Shown here: positions 51,307 through 60,398 of the stretch, one piece after another
Position numbering within the stretch: position 1 is the first letter of the stretch
How the letters are laid out: each line of letters begins with the position of its first letter
Assembly (NCBI GenBank): GCA_017428325.1
Contig: JAFRRA010000006.1
Span: 124,001-188,000, forward strand
Direction of reading: 5' to 3'
Origin: Bacteroidales bacterium
GTDB lineage: Bacteria; Bacteroidota; Bacteroidia; Bacteroidales; UBA932
DNA length: 64,000 nucleotides
Notes under the pieces: model-generated
The model's database searches: none
Told to the model about the DNA's origin: nothing
The model's input: the letters and a program-made list of their open reading frames with translations, nothing else
Translations under genes and position numbers: made by a program

Positions 51307-51690
51307 TTACTTCTTAGGTGCCTTAGGCCTCTTTGCTCCGTAGAGGGAACGACCCTGCTTGCGGCCGTCTACTCCTGCGGTATCCAGGGCGCCCCTAAGA
51401 ATGTGATAACGTACTCCAGGAAGGTCCTTTACACGACCGCCGCGAACAAGCACGATGCTGTGCTCCTGCAGGTTGTGGCCTTCTCCCGGGATGTAGGCAT
51501 TCACCTCTTTCTGGTTAGTAAGTCTAACACGGGCGACTTTTCTCATCGCTGAGTTAGGCTTCTTAGGAGTTGTTGTGTAAACACGTACACAAACTCCTCT
51601 CTTCTGAGGGCTGGAATCGAGTGCGCGAGACTTGGACTTAGTCACAATTCTCTTGCGTCCGTTCCTTACCAATTGTTGGATTGTTGGCAT
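51307..51690 (-). CDS. rpsL: 30S ribosomal protein S12
   Basis: A 127-residue protein beginning [20 protein letters not shown], with the decoding-site loop [18 protein letters not shown] and [20 protein letters not shown]. The positions linked to streptomycin resistance carry the usual Lys residues (PKKPNS; the second is in GRVKDLPG). It opens the str operon. Confidence 0.97.
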   Translation of the reverse strand: MPTIQQLVRNGRKRIVTKSKSRALDSSPQKRGVCVRVYTTTPKKPNSAMRKVARVRLTNQKEVNAYIPGEGHNLQEHSIVLVRGGRVKDLPGVRYHILRGALDTAGVDGRKQGRSLYGAKRPKAPKK

Positions 51691-51724
51691 TTAAAATACT
51701 GTTAATCTTTAATTTATGTTATTT

Positions 51725-51775
51725 CCGCCGTTTTTGGCGGGTTGCAAAGATAATCATAGTTTTCAAATCTGCAAA
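51725..51775 (-). promoter_or_regulatory. str operon promoter and leader hairpin
   Basis: On the minus strand TTTTG and TATCTTTG (51752-51745) are 19 bases apart, a full promoter match. Just downstream CCGCC (51740-51736) pairs with GGCGG (51729-51725), a leader hairpin that could be a control site. Confidence 0.65.
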
Positions 51776-51863
51776 AGAAACCTGTGGAAAAAGTGTGCAA
51801 AAGTTGCCACATAAGCCTTTCAAACAAATGTTTTAACGTCTGCCAGTTTTCCGTATAGATTAT

Positions 51864-51871
51864 TATATTTG
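51864..51871 (+). promoter_or_regulatory. TATATTTG promoter element of rocD
   Basis: TATATTTG lies 47 bases before the rocD ATG and is divergent from the str operon promoter. Confidence 0.5.
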
Positions 51872-51918
51872 TAGAAAATATGAAATTTTCTTGTTTATAG
51901 TAAGTAAATCTCAATTAT

Positions 51919-53196
51919 ATGGTTTCAAAAGTTAAAAAGCCGGCCACTAAGAAAGTGCAGCCTAAGGCAAAGATAACGGCCGTTAGCAAACGCTATATGG
52001 CAATGGAAGAAAAGTACGGGGCACACAACTACCATCCGCTTCCTGTAGTTCTTGCAAAGGGAAAGGGAATCTACGTATGGGATGTTGAGGGCAACAAGTA
52101 CTTCGATTTCCTTTCATCCTATTCAGCAGTCAACCAGGGCCACTGCCATCCGAAGATCGTGAAGGCTCTCAAGGACCAGGCAGACAAACTATGCCTGACA
52201 TCCAGGGCATTCTACAACAACTGCCTGTGCGAGTACGAGAAGTTCATGCACGGATATTTCGGCTACGACAAGGTTCTTCCTATGAATACCGGCGCCGAGG
52301 GCGTTGAGACAGCCTTGAAGCTGGCCCGCCGCTGGGGAGCAGTCAAGAAGGGCATTCCTAACGACAAGATCAAGATCATCTGCTGCGGAGGAAACTTCCA
52401 CGGACGTACCGTTACCATTATTACAATGAGCGACGATCCGTCTTCTTACGCACAGTACGGTCCTCTGACCCCTGGCTTCATCCGCATCCCTTACAACGAC
52501 CCTAAGGCTTTGGAAAAAGCCCTCGAGAAACACGGCAAGGAGGTTTGCGCCTTCATAGTCGAGCCAATCCAGGGAGAAGCCGGCGTGTTCGTACCTGATG
52601 ACGGCTACCTGAAGAAATGCTTCGACCTTTGCCACAAGCACAACGTGCTCTTCATCGCCGATGAAGTTCAGACAGGTATCGCACGTACCGGAAAGATGCT
52701 CTGCAGCATGCACGACGGCATCCGTCCGGACATCGTGATCCTGGGCAAAGCCCTCGGAGGAGGAGTTCTTCCGGTATCAGCCTGCCTTGCAGACGACGAG
52801 ATTATGCTCAACGTTAAGCCTGGCGAGCATGGCTCTACCTTCGGAGGTTTCCCTCTGGCAGCAAAGGTTGCAGTTGCAGCCCTGACCGTTATCAAGGAAG
52901 AGAAGCTCACCGAGAACGCAGAGAAGATGGGAAGGATCTTCCGCGACGAGATCAACAAGATCCACTCTCCTTTCATCGTTCAGGTAAGGGGCCGCGGCCT
53001 TCTGAACGCCATTGTCACCAAGCCTATCGGCAAGAAGACCGCATGGGACATCTGCCTCAAGCTCCGCGACAACGGCCTGCTGGCAAAGCCGACCCACGAT
53101 CATATCATCCGCTTCGCTCCGCCATTGTGCATCAACGAGGCCGAAATCAAGAAGGCCGTCGGAATCATCAAGAAGACCTTCGAGGAGATGGCATAA
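51919..53196 (+). CDS. rocD: Ornithine aminotransferase RocD
   Basis: A 425-residue class III PLP enzyme that converts ornithine and 2-oxoglutarate to glutamate semialdehyde and glutamate. Motifs include [59 protein letters not shown] and the PLP lysine in LGKALGGG. The first 25 residues are Lys-rich ([15 protein letters not shown]), an extension not needed for the fold. The carbamate kinase and ornithine carbamoyltransferase genes 2-5 kb away fit a shared arginine/ornithine catabolic role. Confidence 0.93.
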   Translation: MVSKVKKPATKKVQPKAKITAVSKRYMAMEEKYGAHNYHPLPVVLAKGKGIYVWDVEGNKYFDFLSSYSAVNQGHCHPKIVKALKDQADKLCLTSRAFYNNCLCEYEKFMHGYFGYDKVLPMNTGAEGVETALKLARRWGAVKKGIPNDKIKIICCGGNFHGRTVTIITMSDDPSSYAQYGPLTPGFIRIPYNDPKALEKALEKHGKEVCAFIVEPIQGEAGVFVPDDGYLKKCFDLCHKHNVLFIADEVQTGIARTGKMLCSMHDGIRPDIVILGKALGGGVLPVSACLADDEIMLNVKPGEHGSTFGGFPLAAKVAVAALTVIKEEKLTENAEKMGRIFRDEINKIHSPFIVQVRGRGLLNAIVTKPIGKKTAWDICLKLRDNGLLAKPTHDHIIRFAPPLCINEAEIKKAVGIIKKTFEEMA

Positions 53197-53210
53197 CCGC
53201 CAAATCGCAG

Positions 53211-53249
53211 AAAAAAAAGGAACGCCCTCAATAATGGGGGCGTTCTTTG
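53211..53249. terminator. Bidirectional terminator after rocD
   Basis: GAACGCCC (53220-53227) pairs with GGGCGTTC (53238-53245), followed by TTTGT. Eight A residues on the left (53211-53218) give a T run on the minus strand for the convergent gene. Confidence 0.85.
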
Positions 53250-53271
53250 TATATTCTTAATCAATCGAATT

Positions 53272-53778
53272 TTATCGGCCGGATTTTACCTGTTTTAACA
53301 AAAACTTCCCGACAGCTGTGCCTGTGTGCTCCATTCCGTCTTTCATTAAATTGAGCTTGGAACCAAATCGTCCCCCAGAAGCACGAATACCGTTAGCGCG
53401 TCCAACCTCCACCTCATCATTAGCAACAAGGACCAGATCACAATCATGGTTGCCCTTTACATCTACCGAGCGAACGAAAATATAAAGTGTATAGTCCGTG
53501 TCGAAACTGTAGTTGCCAACAGAAAACGCTTTCTTTGACAACACTTCGTTAGCGGCACTATATAATTGAGACAAAGCCACTATTTTATCTTTTGCCCAAT
53601 CTTTCTCATAGGTATAGAATTGCTCCTCAGGCATACCCATTATGTCTGCTTCAGAATAATCTACAATCATTTTGACGCGAGCTTGATTTTTGAGCGGAGC
53701 AAAAGTACCTGTTACTTGTTGAGCCATCGCCGAGAAACCGACTACTGCCAAAATCAATGTTAAAAGAACTTTTTTCAT
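53272..53778 (-). CDS. Secreted protein of unknown function
   Basis: A 168-residue protein with signal peptide MKKVLLTLILAVVGFSAMAQ. The mature part has beta strands (ARVKMIVDYSEADI; YTLYIFVRSVDVKG; CDLVLVANDEVEVG) and a small helical region (AKDKIVALSQLYSAANEVL), a composition like the small exported proteins found beside trypsin-like proteases in Bacteroidales. It is one base downstream of the protease gene and presumably co-transcribed. No name can be assigned. Confidence 0.7.
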   Translation of the reverse strand: MKKVLLTLILAVVGFSAMAQQVTGTFAPLKNQARVKMIVDYSEADIMGMPEEQFYTYEKDWAKDKIVALSQLYSAANEVLSKKAFSVGNYSFDTDYTLYIFVRSVDVKGNHDCDLVLVANDEVEVGRANGIRASGGRFGSKLNLMKDGMEHTGTAVGKFLLKQVKSGR

Positions 53779-53779
53779 G

Positions 53780-55360
53780 TTATTTAACTAAAATACGACA
53801 AACATAAAACTTTAAGACCTGTATCTGTTCTTCAAGACTCTTTCCTTTAAGAGTGGGTGTATCAGGAAGAGCACTGAAAGTGTGCAATGAATTAATAGCA
53901 GAAAGAAGGTAAAGAGATTTCACTGCATAGTTCACATTTTCCACATCTACTAATCGTCGATTAATACCGCTTGATGTTATTCCGATAATATTTCCATCCT
54001 TGTTAAATAAAGGACCACCACTATTACCACTCTGGATTGGAACTGTAATTTGATACACTTTTATATTATCGTTTAATCCCGTTTTTGCACTAACTATTCC
54101 ATTGGTAACTTTGAAATTCCTACCCATAATTGACGCGCTAAGGGGAAATCCTATTGTAAAAACGTCTGCACCTATGTTAGCATTTGTCTCAATAGTATAA
54201 GGGATATGTTCAAATGGCTTGAAATCGCTATCATTGATTCTTATAATAGCTATATCATTGTCTGGATCATTTGTTACAACATCGGCCGTGTATCTTACAT
54301 AAGACCCGGTCTTCTCATCAAGAACATCAACATTAATTGCTTTGGCTCCTTTTACAACATGATAATTTGTAGCCACAAAACCATCCTTAGAAATAAAGAA
54401 ACCCGTCCCATAAACTGTAGGGGTCCACATTTTATTTGAAACACTTGTTTGAGGTGGAGAAGAAGGAGAAGGCTGAAGTGATGAAGGTGAAGCTGCTCCC
54501 ATCGTTGGGTAAATCTTAAGAAAATACTGATATGTTCTCGTATCGTTGGAGATTCTTATTTCCAGCAAGCCGTTGTTTTTAAGCTCCCCAAAAACATCCA
54601 TACGACGTTTGTTATTCATATACCACGTAACTGAGTATTGACCTGCACTGGCTGGCTCGAAAGTACACTTTATTTCACCTTCTTCCCACAACGGACTATT
54701 TGTCTCTAGAATAACAGCTTTATAATTAAACCTATCACGTACAATTCCTATGCGGAAATATTTTGTACGTTCGTTTTGAGTGCTTTTGTAGATACCTTCT
54801 ATCGGGTCTAAATTCTTACATGTATCCAAATAAGTGCGAACCGCATCTTCATCCCATTCTGGCTTCGGATTCTTCCAATCCATCCTTACAGTCTTTTTTG
54901 CGAATGGTTTTGGGGTCATTAAAGGATCATACTTGTACTTTATTCTATTAAGATCCTTCAAAATTTGGGACATAGCTCGAGATAAGCTGGTTTTCAGGTT
55001 GCTTCCACCGGCAACTTTTTCTGAGGACCAAACTTCAAGACCTGTCATATTAGTGAACTTAACATTCACCTTATTGTCATTATCGAAGTTATTCGTATGC
55101 GTAATAATGCAATCTAACACAGCATAGACCATTTCTTTTGAAGCAGGATCATCCCTCTCGCTTTCAGAAATCATCTTTAATCCCTTTTGACTCAGCATAT
55201 TTTTGACTTGCTCACAAAGGCCATATATGTCAACAGCATTATTCTCATATATCAGAGGTTTGACATACACATATTTGTAACCATCAAAATCCTGTGCAGA
55301 CAAACCGGTTGCGAGAAGAATAGATAGTACCCCAAGAATAAGTGTTCGAATAGATTTCAC
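53780..55360 (-). CDS. Secreted trypsin-like serine protease with long N-terminal region
   Basis: A 526-residue protein. The signal peptide (MKSIRTLILGVLSILLATGL ending SAQ) begins at a GTG at 55360; a TTG at 55384 falls inside a TATCTTTG promoter element (55382-55389) and is excluded. The first 300 residues have no recognised domain. The C-terminal part (about 310-480) is a chymotrypsin-fold domain of the HtrA/V8 type, with triad His in VATNYHVVKG, Asp in TNDPDNDIAII and Ser in IQSGNSGGPLF. No PDZ domain follows. It is more A+T-rich than the housekeeping genes around it, hinting at accessory origin. Confidence 0.83.
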   Translation of the reverse strand: MKSIRTLILGVLSILLATGLSAQDFDGYKYVYVKPLIYENNAVDIYGLCEQVKNMLSQKGLKMISESERDDPASKEMVYAVLDCIITHTNNFDNDNKVNVKFTNMTGLEVWSSEKVAGGSNLKTSLSRAMSQILKDLNRIKYKYDPLMTPKPFAKKTVRMDWKNPKPEWDEDAVRTYLDTCKNLDPIEGIYKSTQNERTKYFRIGIVRDRFNYKAVILETNSPLWEEGEIKCTFEPASAGQYSVTWYMNNKRRMDVFGELKNNGLLEIRISNDTRTYQYFLKIYPTMGAASPSSLQPSPSSPPQTSVSNKMWTPTVYGTGFFISKDGFVATNYHVVKGAKAINVDVLDEKTGSYVRYTADVVTNDPDNDIAIIRINDSDFKPFEHIPYTIETNANIGADVFTIGFPLSASIMGRNFKVTNGIVSAKTGLNDNIKVYQITVPIQSGNSGGPLFNKDGNIIGITSSGINRRLVDVENVNYAVKSLYLLSAINSLHTFSALPDTPTLKGKSLEEQIQVLKFYVCRILVK

Positions 55361-55436
55361 GGCATTTATCGTTTTATTATTCAAAGATAATCATTTCTTC
55401 CAGCTCTGTGTATGGATTTACAACAATATAGATTGT

Positions 55437-56384
55437 TTACCTCTTTTTGGAAACGATTATCGTTCCGGTCTTGCCCCAGAGAGCCTCGCGGGCCTTTTCC
55501 AGGGAAGTGATCAGAGCCATTCCGGAAGGACGCTTCTCAAGGAAGTTTACGCAAGACTCTATCTTGGGAAGCATGCTGCCCGCAGGGAACTGCCCTTCGG
55601 CCATGAACTGCTTTGCCTCTTCCACGGAGATGGAGTCCAGGTCGTACTGGTTCGGCTGGTTAAAGTTGATGGAAACTTTCTCGACAGCGGTAAGGATTAC
55701 CAGCATATCGGCCTTGAGGTCTATGGCAAGCTTGGCGCAGGCGCGGTCCTTGTCGATGACTGCGGCAACTCCGCGGAAATCATCCCATCCTTTCTGGACT
55801 ACCGGGATGCCGCCACCGCCAACGGTAATGACCGTGGTGTGCTGGTCCAGAAGACGCCTGACCACCGGAAGTTCCACGATTTTAACGGGCTTTGGAGAAG
55901 GAACAACTCTTCTCCAGCCCCTTCCGGCATCCTCGACAAAGGTGTATCCGGTCTTTCTTGCAATGGCATCAGCCTCGTTCTTGCCGTAGAAGGAACCGAT
56001 CGGCTTGGAAGGATTCTGGAACGCAGGATCGTTCTCGTCAACTACTACCTGGGTAAGGACTGCGGCGCAAGGCCTCGGCATATGTCTTCTTCCGTGCTCT
56101 CTCTGTATTGCCTGCTGGAGATGATATCCTATGTAGCCCTGGGTCATCGCCCCGCACTCCGGGAACGGCATCAGAGGAGTCTTGCCACCGTGAGTGGCGG
56201 AGAACTCCAGAGCCAGGTTCACCATTCCCACCTGGGGACCGTTGCCATGGCCTATCACCACATCATATCCGTCTTCCTCCAGGTCCACAATCGCGGAGGC
56301 TGTTGACTCGACAAGTTTCAGCTGCTCCTCCGGCGTATTTCCAAGAGCATTTCCTCCCAGCGCTATAACTAATCTCTTGCTCAT
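55437..56384 (-). CDS. arcC: Carbamate kinase
   Basis: A 315-residue amino-acid-kinase-family enzyme that makes ATP from carbamoyl phosphate and ADP. The phosphate loop is ALGGNALG (residues 8-15); other features are GHGNGPQVG, VVVDENDPAFQNPSKPIG and VGGGGIPVV, then AVIDKDRACAKLA. It follows the ornithine carbamoyltransferase gene with a hairpin terminator or attenuator in the 77-bp gap. Together they convert citrulline to ornithine, ammonia, CO2 and ATP; no arginine deiminase is in the window. Confidence 0.96.
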   Translation of the reverse strand: MSKRLVIALGGNALGNTPEEQLKLVESTASAIVDLEEDGYDVVIGHGNGPQVGMVNLALEFSATHGGKTPLMPFPECGAMTQGYIGYHLQQAIQREHGRRHMPRPCAAVLTQVVVDENDPAFQNPSKPIGSFYGKNEADAIARKTGYTFVEDAGRGWRRVVPSPKPVKIVELPVVRRLLDQHTTVITVGGGGIPVVQKGWDDFRGVAAVIDKDRACAKLAIDLKADMLVILTAVEKVSINFNQPNQYDLDSISVEEAKQFMAEGQFPAGSMLPKIESCVNFLEKRPSGMALITSLEKAREALWGKTGTIIVSKKR

Positions 56385-56394
56385 ATTTCAGAAA

Positions 56395-56432
56395 AAAAAG
56401 AAAACCAAACTCCCATCCGGTCGGGAATGGGA
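56395..56432 (-). terminator. Hairpin between ornithine carbamoyltransferase and carbamate kinase
   Basis: On the minus strand CTCCCAT (56432-56426) pairs with ATGGGAG (56415-56409), followed by TTTGGTTTTCTTTTTT. It would end part of the transcripts before arcC. Confidence 0.72.
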
Positions 56433-56460
56433 GCTTGTGTAAGTTGTTAATTTAAAGGGA

Positions 56461-57453
56461 CTACTTGAGAGTTGCGTACATCACAGCCTTGATGGTGTGC
56501 ATACGGTTCTCGGCCTCGTCGAAAACCTTGGACTGCTTGCTGCGGAATACCTTGTCCGTAACCTCCATTTCCTTGAGGCCGAACTTCTCGTAAATATCCT
56601 TGCCGATAGTTGTCTCCAGGTCGTGGAAAGAAGGCAGGCAGTGCATGAAGATGGCGTTAGGGTTGGCGTTCTTCATAACCGCATCGTTAACCTGATAAGG
56701 CTTCAGGAGCTTGATTCTCTTCTCCCAAAGCTCTGCAGGCTCGCCCATTGAAACCCAGATGTCCGTGTAGATGACGTCTGCGTTCTTGGTTCCCTTCTTC
56801 ACGTCGTCCGTGAGGGTGATGGTGCAGCCGTTCTCCTTTGCGATCTTCTTGCAGATGTCAACCAGTTCCTTTGCCGGCATGTTGGCCTTAGGGCCGCAAG
56901 CCACGAAGTTGATTCCCAGCTTGGCGGAAACCACCATCAGGGAGTTGGCAACGTTGTTGCGGGCATCGCCCATAAACACCATTGTCAGGCCCTTGTAGTA
57001 ACCGAAGTTTTCCTTTATCGTAAGCACGTCTGCCAGCATCTGGGTTGGATGGAACTCTGTTGTCAGACCGTTCCATACAGGAACACCGGCATACTTTGCC
57101 AGATCCTCAACGATCTTCTGGTCGAAACCTCTGTACTCGATTCCGTCATACATCCTTCCGAGAACCTTTGCGGTGTCTTCCAGAGACTCCTTCTTTCCCA
57201 TCTGGGAAGAACCCGGATCAAGATATGTAACTCCCATTCCAAGGTCATTGCCTGCAACTTCGAATGAGCAGCGGGTACGGGTGCTGGTCTTCTCGAACAG
57301 CAGAACGATGTTCTTGCCCTGGAGATATTTGTGAGGGGTATTGGTGCGTTTGAGGCTCTTGAAATCTTCGCTGAGCTTCAACAGATATTGAATTTCTTCG
57401 GTGGTGAAGTCCAAAAGCTTAAGGAAACTTCTACCGGATAAACTTCTTGGCAT
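56461..57453 (-). CDS. argF: Ornithine carbamoyltransferase
   Basis: A 330-residue enzyme that interconverts ornithine plus carbamoyl phosphate and citrulline. The carbamoyl-phosphate motif is [14 protein letters not shown] near residue 53, the second is [10 protein letters not shown], and the ornithine-site motif is MHCLPSFHD near 272. HCLPxFHD and the length resemble catabolic (ArcB-type) enzymes, and carbamate kinase lies directly downstream, so the citrulline-cleaving direction is likely. This is a true ornithine enzyme rather than the N-acetyl- or N-succinylornithine type of Bacteroides, judged by HCLP. A TATCTTTG element lies at 57482-57489. Confidence 0.92.
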   Translation of the reverse strand: MPRSLSGRSFLKLLDFTTEEIQYLLKLSEDFKSLKRTNTPHKYLQGKNIVLLFEKTSTRTRCSFEVAGNDLGMGVTYLDPGSSQMGKKESLEDTAKVLGRMYDGIEYRGFDQKIVEDLAKYAGVPVWNGLTTEFHPTQMLADVLTIKENFGYYKGLTMVFMGDARNNVANSLMVVSAKLGINFVACGPKANMPAKELVDICKKIAKENGCTITLTDDVKKGTKNADVIYTDIWVSMGEPAELWEKRIKLLKPYQVNDAVMKNANPNAIFMHCLPSFHDLETTIGKDIYEKFGLKEMEVTDKVFRSKQSKVFDEAENRMHTIKAVMYATLK

Positions 57454-57530
57454 AAATTAAAGTAATTTGATGAATAGGCCACAAAGATATAATATTTTTA
57501 ACCACTTTTGAGAAAAATCCTAAAAAATTA

Positions 57531-57562
57531 AAACAACCGCACCCCAAAAGGCACGGTTGTTT
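57531..57562 (-). terminator. Terminator after pyrBI
   Basis: On the minus strand AAACAACCG (57562-57554) pairs with CGGTTGTTT (57539-57531), followed by TAATTTTTTAGG. It separates the pyrBI and ornithine carbamoyltransferase transcripts. Confidence 0.82.
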
Positions 57563-57585
57563 CAGTTTTTGTGTGTAAAACGGCT

Positions 57586-58050
57586 TTACTTGAGGACAAC
57601 CTCGTCGTGCTTTACGATCCTCTCGCAGTAATGGCACTTGAGGGTGATGTTCTTGGCGTCCACCACGTGGAAGTGAGTCTTCATCGGCTCGTTGTTGCTG
57701 ATACACTTAGGATTGTTGCACTTTAAGATGTCTATCAGGTCTTCAGGAATTTCAACCTTGTGCTTTTCCACAACCGCATAGTCCTTGATTATGTTGATCA
57801 CGGCGCTTGGAGCTATGACGGCAATGCGGTTAAGGGTTTCCTTCGGAAGGTCTATGTCGGCGATCTTGATCAGACCCTTCTTGCCCATACTGCGGCTGGA
57901 AAGGTTGTTTCCGATGGTGACGCCGTTCTCCATATTCTGGATACCGAGGATGTTCACCACCTTGAAGAGGGATTCACACGGGATATGGTCTATGACTATA
58001 CCGTTCTGCAGCGCAGCTACTACCAGTTCTTTCTTTCCTTGAATGCTCAT
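57586..58050 (-). CDS. pyrI: Aspartate carbamoyltransferase regulatory subunit
   Basis: A 154-residue protein with the allosteric nucleotide-binding domain (IDHIPCESLFKVVNILG) and a C-terminal zinc domain with Cys ligands in CNNPKC and CHYC. It binds the catalytic subunit PyrB and mediates CTP/ATP control of the first committed step of pyrimidine synthesis. It starts 20 bp after the pyrB stop. Confidence 0.96.
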   Translation of the reverse strand: MSIQGKKELVVAALQNGIVIDHIPCESLFKVVNILGIQNMENGVTIGNNLSSRSMGKKGLIKIADIDLPKETLNRIAVIAPSAVINIIKDYAVVEKHKVEIPEDLIDILKCNNPKCISNNEPMKTHFHVVDAKNITLKCHYCERIVKHDEVVLK

Positions 58051-58070
58051 AATGTTCCGATTTTACAGTT

Positions 58071-58979
58071 TTACAATCCTAATGCACGGCAGATGATAGC
58101 CTCACGGGTATAGAGTCCGTTGAGAGCCTGCTGAAAGTAATAAGCCTGAGGAGTGTCGTCCACGTCCTGTGTAATTTCAGTCACCCTTGGCAGCGGATGC
58201 AGAACCCTGAGGTTAGGCTTGCAGTCTTTAAGCATGGATGCTGTAAGGGTGTATACATTCTTTACCCTCTCGTATTCCATCAGGTCGCTGAAGCGCTCCC
58301 TCTGGACGCGGGTCATATAGAGAATATCAGTCTTGTTGATTACCTCCGGGCTGAAGTTCTTGGTTTCCTCGTACTCGATGCCCAGTTTCTTGCAGTATTC
58401 CTTGTACTGCTTCGGCATACGCAACTCATCGCAGGCAACGAAGATGAAGTGAGGTTTGAAGAACCGCATGGCCTCCAGCAGAGAGTGAACCGTACGTCCG
58501 TACTTGAGGTCTCCCACCATTGTTATTGTCAGGTTCTCCAGAGTTCCCTGTGTCTGGTAGATGGTGTACAGGTCCAGCATTGTCTGGCTAGGGTGCTGGT
58601 TGCTGCCGTCACCGGCGTTCACGATAGGAACCTTTGAAATCTCGCTGGCGTAGCGGGCGGCTCCCTCCAGTGGATGACGCATGACAATCAGGTCCGCATA
58701 GTTGGCAACCATCATAATGGTGTCCTTGAGGGTTTCTCCCTTGGACTGGCTGCTGGTACGGGCATCGCTGAAGCCGATTACACGCCCTCCGAGGCGGTTT
58801 ACGGCAGTCTCAAAGCTGAGACGAGTACGGGTTGATGGCTCAAAAAATAAAGAACCCACAACTTTGCCGTCTAAAAGATGCTGATTGGGGTTCTTTTCAA
58901 ATTCCTTGGCACGCTTGAGAAGTGCCAGTATCTCTTCCTTGCTCAAGTCGGAGATCGATAATAAGTTGCGTTTTTGCAT
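58071..58979 (-). CDS. pyrB: Aspartate carbamoyltransferase catalytic subunit
   Basis: A 302-residue enzyme joining aspartate and carbamoyl phosphate. Motifs are [13 protein letters not shown] near residue 45, [17 protein letters not shown] and the C-terminal HPLPRVTEI. The ATG at 58979 is preferred: a TATATTTG promoter element on the minus strand at 59001-59008 overlaps longer in-frame starts. It is followed by pyrI. Confidence 0.96.
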   Translation of the reverse strand: MQKRNLLSISDLSKEEILALLKRAKEFEKNPNQHLLDGKVVGSLFFEPSTRTRLSFETAVNRLGGRVIGFSDARTSSQSKGETLKDTIMMVANYADLIVMRHPLEGAARYASEISKVPIVNAGDGSNQHPSQTMLDLYTIYQTQGTLENLTITMVGDLKYGRTVHSLLEAMRFFKPHFIFVACDELRMPKQYKEYCKKLGIEYEETKNFSPEVINKTDILYMTRVQRERFSDLMEYERVKNVYTLTASMLKDCKPNLRVLHPLPRVTEITQDVDDTPQAYYFQQALNGLYTREAIICRALGL

Positions 58980-59000
58980 AAAGCTGAAATTTTCCGCCCA

Positions 59001-59008
59001 CAAATATA
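59001..59008 (-). promoter_or_regulatory. TATATTTG promoter element of pyrBI
   Basis: TATATTTG on the minus strand ends 22 bases before the pyrB ATG. Confidence 0.5.
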
Positions 59009-59072
59009 ATCAACCGCAACGAGATATTCTCCCTCTTCCGGCAATTTTATCAACAACTTTTTCTCAGCGATT

Positions 59073-60398
59073 TTACTGGACCTTGGAAAAGACGGCCTTA
59101 CGGCGGAATGCGTACATCCAGAGGCTGCGGACTATGATATGGACCATATAAGCCGCGTAGAGAGCCTGGATGCCCCAGACTGGTCTCAGGGCGTAGTATG
59201 AGGCGAAAAAGGCAACGGCGGCACAAATCATTCCGAGCATTATCGGCCTGGTGGCGGTCGCCCCAACATATATTCCGTCCCAGACAAAGGCCGAGGTGCT
59301 CAGAGCCGGCATAACCCATAGCCAAACCAGGAACGGCAGCGAGGTCTCAATCACATCAGCCTTGTCTGTCATAAGGGAGAACATCCACCTGCCGCCAATC
59401 ACGTAGATTACAGTGGACACTATGGCTATCCACAGGCACCAGCGGAAAATCACCTTGACCGAGAGCCTCAGAAGCAGGCAGTCCTTTGCTCCGATGTACT
59501 TTCCGGCAAGGGCCTCTCCGGCATAGGCAAACCCGTCAATGAAGAAGGAGAAGAGCATCAACAGCTTCATTATGATAGTGCCAACGGCAAGCTGCGTGTC
59601 TCCGTAATTTGCAGACAGGGAAGTGAAACCCACATAGATAAACAGGAAGCACACGCTCCTGACAAACAGGTTGCCGTTAACCGAGAAGAAGCTGCCGAGG
59701 TCTTTTAGCCTCAGCGATTCCTTAATGTTGGCATATTTCAGAAGCTTGCGGTAATAAATCAGGAATATCGCGATGCAGAGCACGAGCCCCGTGTACTGGG
59801 CCGTAAACACCGCCCAGGCAATACCCTTGAAACCCATCCCGAACCTTACCGCAAACAGAAGGCTGAGGCCAAGGTTGGCGACATTCACGGTTATGTCCGC
59901 TATCATAGGACTGATGGCGTTCTGCATCCCTATGAAAAAGCCTTTGAACACAAACAGGGAAAGCGTTGCAGGAGCCGCCCATATCCTTATGAAGTAATAT
60001 TGCCGGGCATATTCCGCCACCTGCGGCGAGCAGTTGATGAATCCCAGGGCAATGTCTATGTACAGATACTGTATCGCAAATATTATCAGAGCAATGGAAA
60101 GAGCCGTGCCTATTCCCTGGGTGAAGACCTTCATCACTTCCCTGAGATCTCTCCGGCCCAGAGCCTGCGCCACCATTCCCCCTGTCCCCACGCGCAGGAA
60201 ACCCATATTCCAGTACAGAAGGTCGAAAAGCATCGTGGAAATGGCCATACCGCCTATGGCAACGGCATCCCCGATGTGCCCCACAACGCCCACGTCCACC
60301 ATTCCCACAAGCGGAACGGTGATGTTTGCCAGGATGCTCGGAATTGCAAGTTTGAGCACCTTGCTGTTCATCTGCCTTATAAGGGATTTGTCTGCCAT
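59073..60398 (-). CDS. MATE family efflux transporter (DinF-like)
   Basis: A 441-residue membrane protein with about 12 helices in two halves. The N-terminal half has VPLVGMVDVGVVGHIGDAVA, the region holding the cation-site Asp of the DinF branch, and the loop MVAQALGRRDLREV. The family exports organic cations or other amphiphiles in exchange for H+ or Na+. The substrate is unknown. Its ATG overlaps the rsgA stop by one base (TAATG), so it is translationally coupled to rsgA. Confidence 0.9.
   Translation of the reverse strand: MADKSLIRQMNSKVLKLAIPSILANITVPLVGMVDVGVVGHIGDAVAIGGMAISTMLFDLLYWNMGFLRVGTGGMVAQALGRRDLREVMKVFTQGIGTALSIALIIFAIQYLYIDIALGFINCSPQVAEYARQYYFIRIWAAPATLSLFVFKGFFIGMQNAISPMIADITVNVANLGLSLLFAVRFGMGFKGIAWAVFTAQYTGLVLCIAIFLIYYRKLLKYANIKESLRLKDLGSFFSVNGNLFVRSVCFLFIYVGFTSLSANYGDTQLAVGTIIMKLLMLFSFFIDGFAYAGEALAGKYIGAKDCLLLRLSVKVIFRWCLWIAIVSTVIYVIGGRWMFSLMTDKADVIETSLPFLVWLWVMPALSTSAFVWDGIYVGATATRPIMLGMICAAVAFFASYYALRPVWGIQALYAAYMVHIIVRSLWMYAFRRKAVFSKVQ

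Noticed and set aside
55361-55384. TTG start of the serine protease at 55384
   Set aside because: It lies inside a TATCTTTG promoter element; the GTG at 55360 gives a standard signal peptide downstream of the predicted transcription start.
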